From contig CM036197.1 of the NCBI GenBank assembly GCA_020631735.1, positions 49,833,880-49,897,879 on the forward strand: a stretch of 64,000 nucleotides of DNA, in the 5' to 3' direction. The DNA comes from Saccharum officinarum. Taxonomy: Eukaryota; Streptophyta; Magnoliopsida; Poales; Poaceae. Under the pieces are notes generated by a model, which was given only the letters and a program-made list of their open reading frames with translations, did not search any database and was not told the origin of the DNA. A program made the translations under genes and the position numbers. Shown here one piece after another: positions 11,621 through 24,240 of this stretch; position 1 is the first letter of the stretch; each line of letters opens with the position of its first letter.

Positions 11621-13518
11621 TGAAAGCCCAAGTTTGGTTTTGATAATTAATGACATCAAGTTGCTAATGCCATGTGTTAAGTGTTTTGAGTTAGGCATAA
11701 GCAACATATGTGATGAAGGTGTATGTGGCAAGGAGTGGTAGCCACAAGATCACAAAGAGATGGTGCATGGACATGAAATGATGATCATGGTGGAGATGCA
11801 CATAATATGAAGGACATGATGATCAAGTGTAGGAGAAGGATCTAAGAGCGCAAGGCAAAGGTATAACCATAGGGGTTTTCCTTTTACCGGTCTAAGATGA
11901 GTAGAGAAGTGATTGACCGGGTTTAGGATACATAGCCGACTATCAAGAGGGGCAATCACGGTTAGCTCGGGATCAAGTGCCACTAGATCATTGTCTTGAG
12001 CATATGCATTAGGATCTAGTAAAGAGCTAACATAACGTCTTGAAAAATGATTGTGAAATGCTAACACACATGCACATGGTGGTGTACACTTGGTGGTGTT
12101 AGCACATTTGCGAAGGCGGTGGAGTTTAAGCGGTAGAGAGAGGTTTGGGTTCCTCTCTCCTCCCACCGAGCTTGCGAGGCGGGATTTGACGCTTTTTGGG
12201 GAAGTGAAATGCCTATTTTCTTTTACGCCGGAAGTCAGAAAAGAAACGAAGGTGAACGGAGGTCATAGAGGTGACCGGACGCTAGACCGGACGCGGTCTC
12301 TGTATGACCGGACGCGTCCGGTCAGCGTTCAGTGTCTGCGCGTGTTTTAGGTTGATGATCGGACGCGCAGCGCGTCCGGTCACTGTCGACCGGACGCGTC
12401 CGGTCGTTCAGAGAGCTTACTGGACTCTAACCGGACGCTGGCACTGTGGCGTCCGGTCAGTTCTACAGCGCGTCCGGTCGCTGTTTTATTGTGCGCTACT
12501 CAGGCTTGACCAGCGCGTCCGATCAGTTGCGGGACCAGCGTGTCCGGTCGCACCTAGCGCGTCCGGTCTGCGCGACCAGCGCGTCCGGTCGGTGCTTTGG
12601 AAATTAGCCGTTGCGTGACCGGCGCGTCCGGTCAGTATGACCAGCGCGTCCGGTCAGCGCGATTTTCGGCTGTTTAAGTTCCTAACGGCTAGCTACGTAC
12701 CCCTTCGCTATAAATAGGAGTTGGCCGGGGTTTGAGGGCATTTCTTGCATATTTTGAGACCTAGAGACATCCTTTGAGCTAGAGAACAACCCCTCCACTC
12801 ATCTCTTTTCTTAGTTGCACATCTTGAGTGAGATTGAGTGAGATTCAAGTGCATTGCTTGAGAGTTGCATTCTAGAGGCACTTGATCTTCGAGTTGCTAC
12901 GGATTTCTTGTTACTCTTCCGTGTTTCCCGACACGGTAGACGGCTTGGAGCAGCGGAGGTGATTGAGCTTGCAATTGGAGATTGTTGGAGCCCTCACCAA
13001 GTGTTGTAAGGGGTTCTTGATCCTTCCCCGTGGGAGTTCGCAAATTGGATACTCTAGTGGAGCTCGTGGCTTGGAGGATCCCCATCTTGTGTGCGGTTGT
13101 GCGGCGCCCGTCAAGGGCTTGACTCTTGATAGTCAATTAGCTCGTGAACCGACAAGTGGGTGTATCGCCACAACGGGGAGTAGCTTGCCGGGAAGCAAGT
13201 GAACCTCGAGATAAATTCTTGTGTCATTCTCTTCCGAGGACTTCTCTTGTGTGATTGATTGATTGATATACTTCTCATCTCTACACGGCGGTATAATCAC
13301 TCAAAGCTCTTCTCTTGTATTACTTCTTGTTTCTAGCTTGTAGTTGTTGTTGTGTTTAGTGAATAGCTTTGTTATAGACTTGTGTAGGTGGCTTGCTTAA
13401 TTAGTTAGAGCTAGTGCATTTGCTTCGCCACCTTTCGTACTAACGTGTGGTTAAGTAATCCTTGTAGAAGTTTTAATTAGGCTATTCACCCCTCCCTCTA
13501 GCCTATTTGTACCTTACA
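11621..13518 (+). repeat. 5' LTR of Copia copy B
   Basis: 1898 bp, TGAAAGCC...CTTACA. It holds the GC-rich GCGTCCGGTC array (about 12275-12660) with nine exact copies by eye plus inverted and variant copies, and the TATA box CTATAAATAG at 12708-12717. It is closest to the copy A LTR. Confidence 0.93.
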
Positions 13519-13592
13519 AGTGGTATCGGAGCCGAGGCACTATTTATTTGAGGCTTAACAACCTACGGTGAAAAAGAAATGGCTAATTAAGC

Positions 13593-15375
13593 TTGCACAT
13601 CAACAACACCAAGAAGGCACCTCACTTTGATGGCACAAATTATGCATATTGGAAGGTTAAGATGACCGCACACCTAAAGTCAATCAATAGAGAAGTGTGG
13701 AAGGTCACGAAACAAAATTTGAGGTTGCTAATCCGGAAGCACCTACACCGGTGGAAGAGAAGAAGCTCCAATGCAATGACATTGTCATTAGTGCTCTTCA
13801 TGAGGCATTAGATGACAAGACATTTGAGCAAGTGAAGAACATAGAGATTGCTCATGATGCTTGGGCCAAGCTAGAAGAAACATTTGAGGGCACCGAAGGC
13901 ACAAAGACCGCTAAAGCATATATCTTGCAAGAAAAATTTTTAAGCTTAAAGATGCAAGATGATGAGAGTGTACTGGAGATGTTTCATAGGTTGCAAGTCA
14001 TTGTCAATGAGCTTAAGGCACTTGGTGAGGAGGTCAAGGACAATCAATTCTCTATAAAGTTCTTGAGAAGTCTACCCAAGAGATTTAATACATTGATCAC
14101 CGTGCTAGTGAGGACTACATTGAAGGATTCAACTCCTCAACAAATATTCCAAGAAGTGATGACCGATGATTCATATAGAGAAGATGATGAGAAGGATGAG
14201 TTGGTCAAGAAGAAGAAGAATAAAAATGAGAAGAAAGATGATGAAAAGAAGAAGAGTGTGGCATTCAAAGCCACCACATCCAAGGGCAAATCTAAGATTG
14301 AATCATCAAGTGATAAAGACTCAAGCTCTTATGATAGTGATGACATTGATAAGAAGATGGCTCTTTTTGTTAAGCAATTTGGCAAATTCATGAAGAAGAA
14401 AGACTATCGTGCAAGAAGGAGAAGAACTCATCCAAGAAGAGTGAGCATACCATGAGATGCTTTAGATGCCATAGCAAGGATCATCTCATTGCAAAGTGTC
14501 CTTATGATAGTGATGATGAAAATGCTATCAAGAAGGAGAAGAAGAAGCAAGAAAAGAAGAAGAGCTCTCATAAGAAGAAGAATGATTCTCATGTTGCTAC
14601 TTGGGATAGTGATGATTTCTCAAGTGATGATGAGAATGATAACAAGAGCAAGAAGAAGGGACATGCTAGCATTGCCATCCAAGAGAAGGTCTCCCTCTTC
14701 GACACTCCATCGTGCTTCATGGCTAAGGCCGCTAAGGTATCATCCGACGATGAGAGTGATCATGATAATACTAGTGATAGTGATAAAGAAGAATTCACTA
14801 AAGATGAACTAATCACTATGCTAAAAGATTGCACTCAACATTTTAAAGAATCTAGAAAGGAGTGCAAGGGCTTGCTTAAGGAAAAGAAAAACCTTATGCA
14901 AGAACTTGATGAGCTTAGGGCATCTTATGAGAGTCTAAAGGTAGACCATAAGAAGCTTCAAAAGTCTCACACTAAGCTTGAAGAAGCTCATTCCTCTCTA
15001 GTTGAAAAATGTAAAAACATACCAACTAATGTTGAGAAAGCTAAAACTTGTAACATAGGCATATCATGTGATATAATTGATGAAACTTTTCATAAGCCTA
15101 TTATTGTTGCTCCCACTAACCCTTCATGTAGCTCATCTACATCATCCTCATCTAATAGTGGCGGTTTCACTTGTGACTCCACACTAATAGTTGAGAATAA
15201 AAATCTCAAGAAGGAGGTAAAAGAGCTTAATCACACATTAGCTAAGGCTTATGGTGGTGAGGACCGCTTGCTTATGTGCTTGGTACCCAAAGAGCTTCTC
15301 TCTACAAAGAGGGATTGGGCTATAACCCCAAGAAAGGCAAGGCCACTTTTGCTCCTCACAAGACTCGTTTTGTGA
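13593..15375 (+). pseudogene. Copia gag (copy B), frameshifted twice
   Basis: Same Gag as 2746-4530, split over three frames: 13593 to about 13710, then to 14455, then 14452-15375. The first shift is near 13708 (bases lost in the codon run before ETKFEV). The second is a single A lost near 14423, just before the zinc knuckle. Copy A is open at both places, so these are changes private to copy B or sequencing errors. The start again reads ATG followed within a few codons by TAA. Confidence 0.85.
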
Positions 15376-15647
15376 AGAACAATAGTAGCTATTGCAAAAG
15401 TTGCAAGCAAGTTGGTCACATAGAGCAACATTGCATGAACAAGAAATCCAATACAAATATATCCTCAATTAAGTTTGATTCTTTTTATATGCTTACCATG
15501 GGTACAAATGATGTTCATGCTAAGTTCATTGGTGCACTATGGATGGGCTCAAAGAAGAAAGCCATTTGGGTACCAAAGAGCTTAGTCACTAACCTTGGAG
15601 GACCCAAACAAGTTTGGTACCTAAAAAGAATTGATCTTGTCTTGTAG
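15276..15647 (+). pseudogene. Gag C-terminal segment with second zinc knuckle (copy B)
   Basis: Second CX2CX4HX4C knuckle (about 15395-15436) in a frame shifted from the main gag. It is longer and more continuous than in copy A, ending at a TAG just before the protease. This supports one ancestral Gag-protease frame before decay. Confidence 0.7.
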
Positions 15648-15677
15648 GTCAATTACAAAGTCAGAGGAAGGCATTGG

Positions 15678-15950
15678 GTGCTTGATAGTGGGTGCACTCA
15701 ACATATGACCGAGGATTCTTGTATGTTCAAATCAATTGATACAAGTCAAAATGGTGGTTTTGATGCTATCACTTTCGGCAACAACAAGAAAGGCAAGGTC
15801 AAGAGGCTTGGTAAAATTGCTATCTCAAATGACATGAACCTATCTAATGTGTTGATAGTTGAGAGCTTGTATTTCAATCTTTTATCGGTGGCACAACTTT
15901 GTGATCTTGGCTTCAAGTGCATATTTGGTAGTGATGATGTTAAGTCATAA
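15678..15950 (+). pseudogene. Copia aspartic protease (copy B)
   Basis: Identical in layout to the copy A protease, with the LDSGCTQHMT active site and the same terminating TAA. Confidence 0.85.
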
Positions 15951-15967
15951 GTGTTGATGGATCAAAT

Positions 15968-16948
15968 TTGATATTCAAAGGATTTAGACATGGTAGCTTA
16001 TACTTGGTTGACTTCAATGATAGTGAGACACAATTGACATCATGCTTGCTTAGTAAATCTAGTATGGGTTGGTTATGGCATAGAAGGCTTGGTCATGTTG
16101 GAATGAAACAATTGAACAAACTTTTGAGGCATGACTTAGTTAGAGGCTTGAAAGATGTGACTTTTGAAAAGGATAAACCATGTAGTGCTTGTCAAGCCGG
16201 CAAACAAGTTAGAAATACACATCCTAGTAAGAGTGAAATGAGCACATCAAAGGCATTTGAGCTATTGCACATGGACTTGTTTAGGCCAACAACATACACT
16301 AGCATTGGTGGCAACAAGTATGGTTTTGTGATTGTTGATGACTACACTAGATATACTTGGGTGTTCTTTCTCTATGACAAGAGTGATGTTTATGATCTAT
16401 TCAAGTCTTTTGTCAAGAGAGTGCAAAATGAGTTTGAGACTACCATCAAGAAGATTAGAAGTGACAATGGTAGTGAGTTCAAGAACATAAGAATTAAAGA
16501 TTTATGTGATGATCTTGGTATTGGACATCAATTCTCACCAACCTACACTCCTCAATCCAATGGTGTAGTTAAAAGGAAAAATAGAACCTTGATTGATATG
16601 GCTAGATCAATGCTTAGTGAATACAATGTTAGTCATTCATTTTGGAGTGAAGCCATCAACACGGCTTGCTATTGTAGCAACCGTCTCTATTGCCATGGGA
16701 AGCTTGGGAAGACACCATATGAGCTATTGAATGGAAGAAAGCCCAACATTGCATACTTTAGAGTGTTTGGTTGCAAATGCTATATTCTCAAGAAAGGCAC
16801 TAGATTGAGCAAGTTTGAAAAGAAATGTGATGAAGGGTTCTTACTTGGTTATTCTACCACAAGCAAGGCATATAGAGTTTGGAATCTCACAAATGGCACC
16901 TTGGAAGAAGTTCATGATGTTGAGTTTGATGAAACCCAAGGGTCTTAA
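15968..16948 (+). pseudogene. Copia integrase (copy B), catalytic Glu changed
   Basis: 326 residues with the HHCC zinc motif and DDE core. Two Glu-to-Lys changes relative to copy A are visible. One is in the IRIKDL segment near 16495. The other is in NGVVKRKNR near 16570, where copy A has NGVVERKNR. The second removes the Glu expected to be the third member of the catalytic triad, so this integrase would be inactive even if translated. Confidence 0.85.
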
Positions 16949-16972
16949 AATGAAGCTCAAAACCTTGATGAT

Positions 16973-18010
16973 GTGAGAGGAGATCAATTATCAAATGCAA
17001 TGAAGAACATAGATATTGGTGATATAAGGCCGATGCAAGTTGATGATGATAGTGACATACATATGATTAATCAAAATGTGCAAATTGATACAAATCAAGC
17101 AAGCTCAAGTGGTTCTCATGATGAAGTGCAAGACCAAAGTCAAGCAAGTGGAAGAAATCAACTCCCAATACTCCAACCTACTAGCATTGCAAGAGATTAT
17201 CCATTGGACCAAATCATTGGTGGAATTCAAAGTGGTGTTCAAACTAGATCAAGGCTAGCATCCTTTTGTGAGCATTACTCATTTGTGTCACTTGAAGAAC
17301 CTAAGAAATTAGAAGATGCTTTGAAGGATTCCGATTAGGTAAATGTCATGCATGAAGAACTAAACAACTTTGCTAGAAATCAAGTTTGGAAACTTATTGA
17401 GAGGCCAAAGAACTACAATGTGATTGGTACTAAGTGGGTCTTTAGAAACAAGCAAGATCAAGATGGCATGGTTGTGAGGAACAAAGCAAGATGAGTAGCA
17501 TAAGGATACACTCAAGTTGAGGGTCTTGACTTTGGAGAGACATATGCACCGATTGTAAGATTAGAGGCAATTAGAATCTTATTAGCATATGCTTGTGCAC
17601 ACAACATCAAGCTCTATCAAATGGATGTTAAGAGTGCATTTCTCAATGGCTACATCAATAAAGAAGTTTATGTTGAGCAACCTCCCGGTTTTGAAGATGA
17701 TAAGAAGCCTGACCATGTTTATAAGCTAAAGAAGGCATTGTATGGTTTGAAGCAAGCACCTAGAGCATGGTATGAGAGGTTGAGGAACTTTCTCCTCTCT
17801 AAAGGATTCAAGATGGGAAAGGTTGACACCACTCTCTTCACCAAGAAGCTTGGAAATGACTTGTTTGTGTTGCAAATCTATGTGGATGACATTATCTTTG
17901 GATCAACTAACCAAGACTTTTGTGAAGAGTTTGGAAATATGATGGCTAATGAGTTTGAGATGTCTATGATTGGAGAGCTTAGTTACTTCCTTGGACTTCA
18001 AATCAAGTAA
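16973..18010 (+). pseudogene. Copia reverse transcriptase (copy B)
   Basis: Same RT blocks as copy A. From 17621 the frame is open through MDVKSAFLNG, the QPPGFEDD segment that is shifted in copy A, LYGLKQAPRAWYERL and YVDD. It has an extra TAG at 17336-17338 (Trp in copy A), plus the shared TGA and TAA near 17491-17503 and a shared TAA at 18008-18010. Confidence 0.88.
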
Positions 18011-18832
18011 ATGAAGAATGACACTTCTGTAAGTCAAGGTAAGTACATCAAGGACATGATCAAAAAGTTTAGATTGCAAGATGCTAAGCCAATGAGTACA
18101 CCAATGGACACAAATGATCAATTGGGTATTGATGCTAGTGGAAACATGGTAGATCAAAAGCAATACCGGTCTATGATTGGAAGTTTGCTCTATGTCACCG
18201 CTTCTAGGCCGGATGTGATGTTTAGTGTGTGCAAGTGTGCAAGATATCAAGCTTCACCTAGAGAAAGTCACTTGAAAGCAACCAAGAGGATATTGAGATA
18301 TATAAAGGGCACTCATGATGTTGGATTATGGTTTCCAAAGGGGTCTAATTTTGAGTTGATTGGATATTCGGATTCCGACTATGGTAGTTGCAAGATTGAT
18401 AGAATGAGCACAAGTGGCACTTGTCAATTGCTTGGAAGGTCTCTTGTTTCATGGTCATCAAAGAAACAAAATAGTGTTGCACTATCTACCGCCGAGGCCG
18501 AATACATTAGTATCGGTAGTTGTTGTGCACAATTGCTTTGGATGAAGGTAACTTTGAGTGACTTTGGAATTAAATTCAAGAATGTGCCTTTGTTTTGTGA
18601 TAATGAGAGTGCTATCAAGATGACTCAAAATCCGGTTCAACATTCAAGAATGAAGCACATTGACATAAGACATCACTTCATAAGAGACCATCAATAAAAG
18701 GGTGATATTAGCGTTGAGAGCATTGGCACCGAAGATCAACTAGCCGACATATTTACAAAACCACTTGATGAAAAGATATTTTACAAGTTGAAGAATGAAT
18801 TGAACATACTTGACTTCTCCAACTTGAAATGA
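18011..18832 (+). pseudogene. Copia RNase H and end of pol (copy B)
   Basis: Open from 18011 to 18697 with RNase H blocks ([66 protein letters not shown]). A TAA at 18695-18697 interrupts, then LADIFTKPL runs to TGA at 18830-18832. It is less broken than copy A. Confidence 0.87.
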
Positions 18833-19911
18833 GTGCACCCCCACATTCTTATATGACATGCCTCTCCTCCAACATAGTAAGGTAAAGTTGTTTGGCATAT
18901 CATTCATACTTTGCTAAGGACATGGTTACAACATATAGACATATTTGCATGACAAATAGGCTCATTCATGAAAATCAAATGATTTTGATGTATATATGGT
19001 ACCAATATTGCTTCTATGTTTGATTGATTTAGTGGTAGCATATGACATGTTTATGAGCTTGCAAACCTAGTGTTAAATCTAGAAAATGAGCTCATGATGT
19101 GTAATTCAACATGCTCAAAATAACCCTTATACTTTATGAGATGTGAAGAAACTTGTGCTTGGATCAAACCGAATTACATATTCTAGGCAAGTGATCTAGA
19201 TTGAACCATAATTTGGACTCCCTCACATTGATTGACTTGACTCTCACTAAAATTGGCATCTTTTTGGTGATTGTTGACAAAGGGGGAGAGAAAAGTCACA
19301 AAGATATTGCAAAGAGGAAGAAAGAGAAAATAAGGGGGAGAGAAAAGTCACAAAGATAAAAAGTTAAGTTACAAAGGGAGAGAAAAGGATCAATTAAAAT
19401 TGAGCACACAAGTAGGGGGAGCAAGCTCATGAATTATTTATTGCATTTGTATGTGCACTAACATGATGATGTGTTGCATTGCAAATTTAATTTCGATATT
19501 CATGATTGAATGATGTTTGCTAGAAATAGAACTTGAATGATGATTTATTGAGAGTAGCTTTACAAGTGGTATCTAGACACCTTTTGATTATAATGTTGAT
19601 CTCATGGGGTATTTTAGTGTTTGTGATCTTTACAAGTGATGTATTACAAGTGGTGTCTAGCTACATCGATGCTAAGGATGGTATATAAAGGCAACTCCGA
19701 TTGGTATCACGCTTCAAAGGTCTATTCTATATACCTTAGCATCAATTTGATAGTAGTAACTCCCACAAAATTCAAATCCATACATATGTGCACAATTGAA
19801 CCAAACTCATGGAAGCACATATGTAGGGGGAGCTAATACTATCGAAATTGAAAATTGATTTCATTTCATATCTTTGTGATGGTTGTCATCAATTACCAAA
19901 AAGGGGGAGAT
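18833..19911 (+). other. Noncoding post-pol region and polypurine tract (copy B)
   Basis: The equivalent of 7984-9058. It holds purine-rich runs and ends in AAAAAGGGGGAGAT directly before the 3' LTR TGAAAG. No envelope-like frame is visible. Confidence 0.75.
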
Positions 19912-21719
19912 TGAAAGCCCAAGTTTGGTTTTGATAATTAATGACACCAAGTTGCTAATGCCATGTGTTAAGTGTTTTGAGTTAGGCATAAGCAACACAT
20001 GTGATGAAGGTGTATGTGGCAAGGAGTGGTGGCCACAAGATCACAAAGAGATGGTGCATGGACATGAAATGATGATCATGGTGGAGATGCACATAATATG
20101 AAGGACATGATGATCAAGTGTAGGAGAAGGATCTAAGAGCGCAAGGCAAAGGTATAACCATAGGAGTTTTCCTTTTACCGGTCTAAGATGAGTAGAGAAG
20201 TGATTGACCGGGTTTAGGATACATAGCCGACTATCAAGAGGGGCAATCACGGTTAGCTCGGGGATCAAGTGCCACTAGATCATTGTCTTGAGCATATGCA
20301 TTAGGATCTAGTAAAGAGCTAACATAACGTCTTGAAAAATGATTGTGAAATGCTAACACGCATGCACATGGTGGTGTACACTTGGTGGTGTTAGCACATT
20401 TACGAAGGCGGTGGAGTTTAAGCGGTAGAGAGGGGTTTTGGTTCCTCTCTCCCTCCCGCCGAGCTTGCGAGGCGGGATTCGGTGCTTTTTGGGGAAGTGA
20501 AATGCCTATTTTCTTTTGCGTCGGAAGTCGGAAAAGAAACGGAGGCGAACGAGGTCACAGAGGTGACCGGACGCTGGACCAGACGCGGTCTCTATATGAT
20601 GTCCGGTCACTATCGACCAGACGCGTCCGGTCGTTCAGAGAGCTTACTAGACTCTAACCGGACGCTGGCACTCTGGCGTCCGGTCAGTTCTACAGCGTGT
20701 CCGGTCGCTGTTTCGTTGTGCGCTACTCAGGCTTGACCAGCGTGTCCGGTCAGTTGCGGGACCAGCGCGTCCGGTCTGCGCGACCAGCGCGTCTGGTCGG
20801 TGCTTTGGAAATTAGCCGTTGCGTGACCGGCGCGTCCGGTCAGTATGACCAGCGCGTCCGGTCAGCGCGATTTCGGCTGTTTAAGTTCCTAACGGCTAGC
20901 TGCGTACCCCTTCGCTATAAATAGGAGTTGACCGGGGTTTGAGGGCATCTCTTGCATATTTTGAGACCTAGAGACATCCTTTGAGCTAGAGAACAATCCC
21001 TTCACTCATCTCTTTGCTTAGTTGCACATCTTGAGTGAGATTCAAGTGCATTGCTTGAGAGTTGCATTCTAGAGGCACTTGATCTTCGAGTTGCTACGGA
21101 TTTCTTGTTACTCTTCCATGTTTCCCGACACGGTAGACGGCTTGGAGCAGCGGAGGTGATTGAGCTTGCAATTGGAGATTGTTGGAGCCCTCACCAAGTG
21201 TTGTAAGGGGTTCTTGATCCTTCCCCGCGGAAGTTCGTAAATTGGATACTCTAGTGGAGCTCGTGGCTTGGAGGATCCCCATCTTGTGTGTGGTTGTGCG
21301 GCGCCCGCCAAGGGCTCGACTCTTGATAGTCAATTAGCTCATGAACCGACAAGTGGGTGTATCGTCACAACGGGGAGTAGCTTGCCGGGAAGCAAGTGAA
21401 CCTCGAGATAAATTCTTGTGTCATTCTCTTCCCGAGGACTTCTCTTGTGTGATTGATTGATTGGTACTTCTCATCTCTACACGGCGGTATAATCACTCAA
21501 AGCTCTTCTCTTGTATTACTTCTTGTTTCTAGCTTGTAGTTGTTATTGTGTTTAGTGAATAGCTTTGTTATAGACTTGTATAGGTGGCTTGCTTAATTAG
21601 TTAGAGCTAGTGCATTTGCTTCGCCACCTTTCGTACTAACGTGTGGTTAAGTAATCCTTGTAGAAGTTTTAATTAGGCTATTCATCCCCTCCCCCCCTCT
21701 AGCCTATTTGGACCTTACA
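19912..21719 (+). repeat. 3' LTR of Copia copy B
   Basis: 1808 bp, about 90 bp shorter than the 5' LTR. Most of the loss is in the GCGTCCGGTC array (about 20560-20875). TATA box at 20915-20924. It is followed directly by AGAGG (21720-21724), completing the target-site duplication. Confidence 0.93.
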
Positions 21720-21724
21720 AGAGG

Positions 21725-24240
21725 AAATGGTGATGTCCAAGAATTCTGGAAGAGAATCAAGAAACATATTAGAACTTTCGGCAAAGGGTGGGACAACAAT
21801 GTGAGAGGGCAACTAAGGAGGGATAAGCAATCTCTAATGGAGGAGCTCAAAAGGGTTGATGCTAAAGCTGAAACTGATACCCTCAGCAGTGCACAGTGGA
21901 GAGACAGATATGGCAAAGAAAGGGCCTTAGAACAGATCTATGCCTTTAAGGAAATACAGTGGAAGAAAAGAGGGGGTGAGAGATGGTTACTGCAAGAAGA
22001 TGCTAACACGGGGTATTTCCGCAACAAAGCTAATGGGAGAAAAAAGAAGTGCACAATCTTTTCTCTAGAAGACGAGGACAAAATAGTTACAGGTGAACAA
22101 GCCTTGAGAGCTCATATAGAGGAGTACTATAAAAAGTTGTTTGGGGCAGAAGAAGAAATGAGGATCACAGTAGAAGAGGACTTTTGGACTAACCAGGAAA
22201 CTCTTTCTGATGAAGAAGCTAATGAACTAATACAACCTTTTTACAGTGGAAGAAATTGAAGCAGCTCTTAAAGATATGGATTCAAATTCTGCTCCTGGAC
22301 CAGATGGTTTGTCTGCAGGTTTTTACAAGAAAATGTGGCCAGTCATCAAGGATGTGATTTTTTAGATGTTTAACAAGTTATATTCAGAGGAGCTTAATCT
22401 GAGCAGGATGAACTATGGGCTTATAACATTGATACCCAAATTTAAAGAAGCCAACAATATCAAACAATATCGTCCTATATGTCTGCTTAATGTGGATTAT
22501 AAATGGTTCACTAAGGTTTTAACTTTGAGATTAGCTAAATGGGCCACTAAAATAATCAGTCCAGCTCAAACTGCTTTTATTCCTAGGAGGCACATTCTAG
22601 AGGGGATTGCTATGCTTCATGAAGTCTTGCATCATCTGAGAGTTCAACACAAGCAGGGGATTATTTTGAAATTAGACTTTGAAGAGCCTATGACAAGGTG
22701 AATTGAAATTTCATGATGGAGGTGCTTAGGAGGAAGAACTTTCCAAATAAGTGGATTGGTTGGATGAGACAAGTGGTGGAAGGTGCCAGGGTTGGGATCA
22801 TGATCAATGGACAGCCTGGAAGCTACTTTAGAACATATAAAAAGGTTTGAGGCAGAGAGACCCTTTGTCACCTTTGCTATTTAATTTAGTGGGGGACACA
22901 CTGTCAATGATGCTAGAGAGGGCCAAAAACAGTGGGATCATTAGAGGTTTAGTTCCAGATCTAGTGGAAGGAGGTCTAACTCATCTTCAGTATGTAGATG
23001 ACACAATCCTTTTCCTAAATTTGGATGATGAGTCTATCTGCAACACAAAGTTCCTGTTGTACTGCTTTGAAGCAATGTCAGGCTTGAGAATCAACTATCA
23101 GAAGAGTGAGATTTTTGTTCTGGAAACCACGATTGAAAGGCAAAGAGCGATAGCAGATAATTTCAATTGCAATATTGGGAGCTTTCTAATAAAATACTTG
23201 GGAGTTATGCTGGACAGATATTATATGAGTTCCTTAGATTTTGCTTATGTGTATCAGAAAATAGAAAAGAGGATACCAACATGGCAGAGTTGTTTATTAT
23301 CATATGGTGGGAAAATAATCCTTACAGAGTCATGCTTAAACTCTATGCCAAATTATGTAATGGGAGTCTTTCATCTAAAAGGGGAGGCACACCATAAGAT
23401 GGAGACTGCCAGATCCAACTTCTTCTGGCATGGCCCTGGACAGAAAAAGAAGTATCATATGATGAGGTGGGAAGTACTAGCAACTCCAAAACCAATTGGG
23501 GGGTTTAGGTTTCACTGACACTAGAGTAATGAATCAATGCCTTCTGTCAAAATGGATATTTAGATTGGAGAGTGGAGATAATAGCCCATGCTGTAAACTG
23601 TTGAGAGCCAAATATTTGGGGGAGAAAGGTTTCTACAGCTCAAGCAGTGAAGGAGTATCTCAATCTTAGGCAGGTTTGCATGAGATTAAACACTGTTGTG
23701 CACGAGGTCTAATGTACATTGTGGGGGTGGAAAGAAAGTGAGGTTCTGGTTAGACGTGTGGTTGGGACAATGTCCCTTGAGTGTTGTATACAACAATATT
23801 TTCGAAATCTGTAATGAGCAGAATAGTACGGTTTATGAGGTTTTTTTTCGAAACAATGAGATTAATCTTACTTTCAAGAGATCTTTTGGGACTGTAGAAA
23901 TGGAAGAGTGGAACCAACTACTTGATCATATCAATGATGTGCAATTTCGAGGAGAAGTGGATACTGTGAAGTGGGGGCTTGACAAAAAAGGGAGATTCAC
24001 CACTGCTTCTTTGTACAGAGAATTGACTTTTCCTGGAATGGAGAATAAAGAGGTGATGAGTATTTGGAAGGCCAAAATACCAATGAAAATCAAAATTTTC
24101 CTTTGGTCCATCTATTCAGATTGCCTCCCTTCGGCAGAGCAGCTTGTCAGGAGGAACTGGCCTGGAGAGGAATTATGTAAGATGTGTGGACTAGTAGAGA
24201 CCTCCAAACATATCTTTTTAAAGTGTTTTTTTGGCTAATT
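21725..24240 (+). pseudogene. LINE reverse transcriptase and C-terminal zinc-finger region
   Basis: Resumes LINE ORF2 after the Copia. Blocks in order: an upstream helical segment (21725-22259), SAPGPDG (about 22291-22308), the region with LIPKFKEANNIKQYRPICLLNVDYK, a degenerate LDFEKAYDK-like site near 22670, the catalytic YVDD at 22991-23002 (usually YADD), and a C-terminal zf-RVT block ending CKMCGLVETSKHIFLKC (about 24178-24227). At least three frameshifts (near 22245, 22685 and 22850) and several stops disable it. Confidence 0.88.

Larger units (their letters stand above)
11621..21719 (+). mobile_element. SIRE/Maximus-like Copia retrotransposon, copy B, both LTRs present
   Basis: A complete 10.1-kb element with LTRs 11621-13518 and 19912-21719, PBS at 13521-13533, gag, pol and a polypurine tract at about 19899-19911. 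It is flanked by the 5-bp duplication AGAGG (11616-11620 and 21720-21724) inside the LINE. The two LTRs differ visibly by scattered substitutions and by deletions in the GC-rich array of the 3' LTR, so the insertion is not very recent. Gag and Pol are broken by stops and shifts, so it is non-autonomous. Confidence 0.93.
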
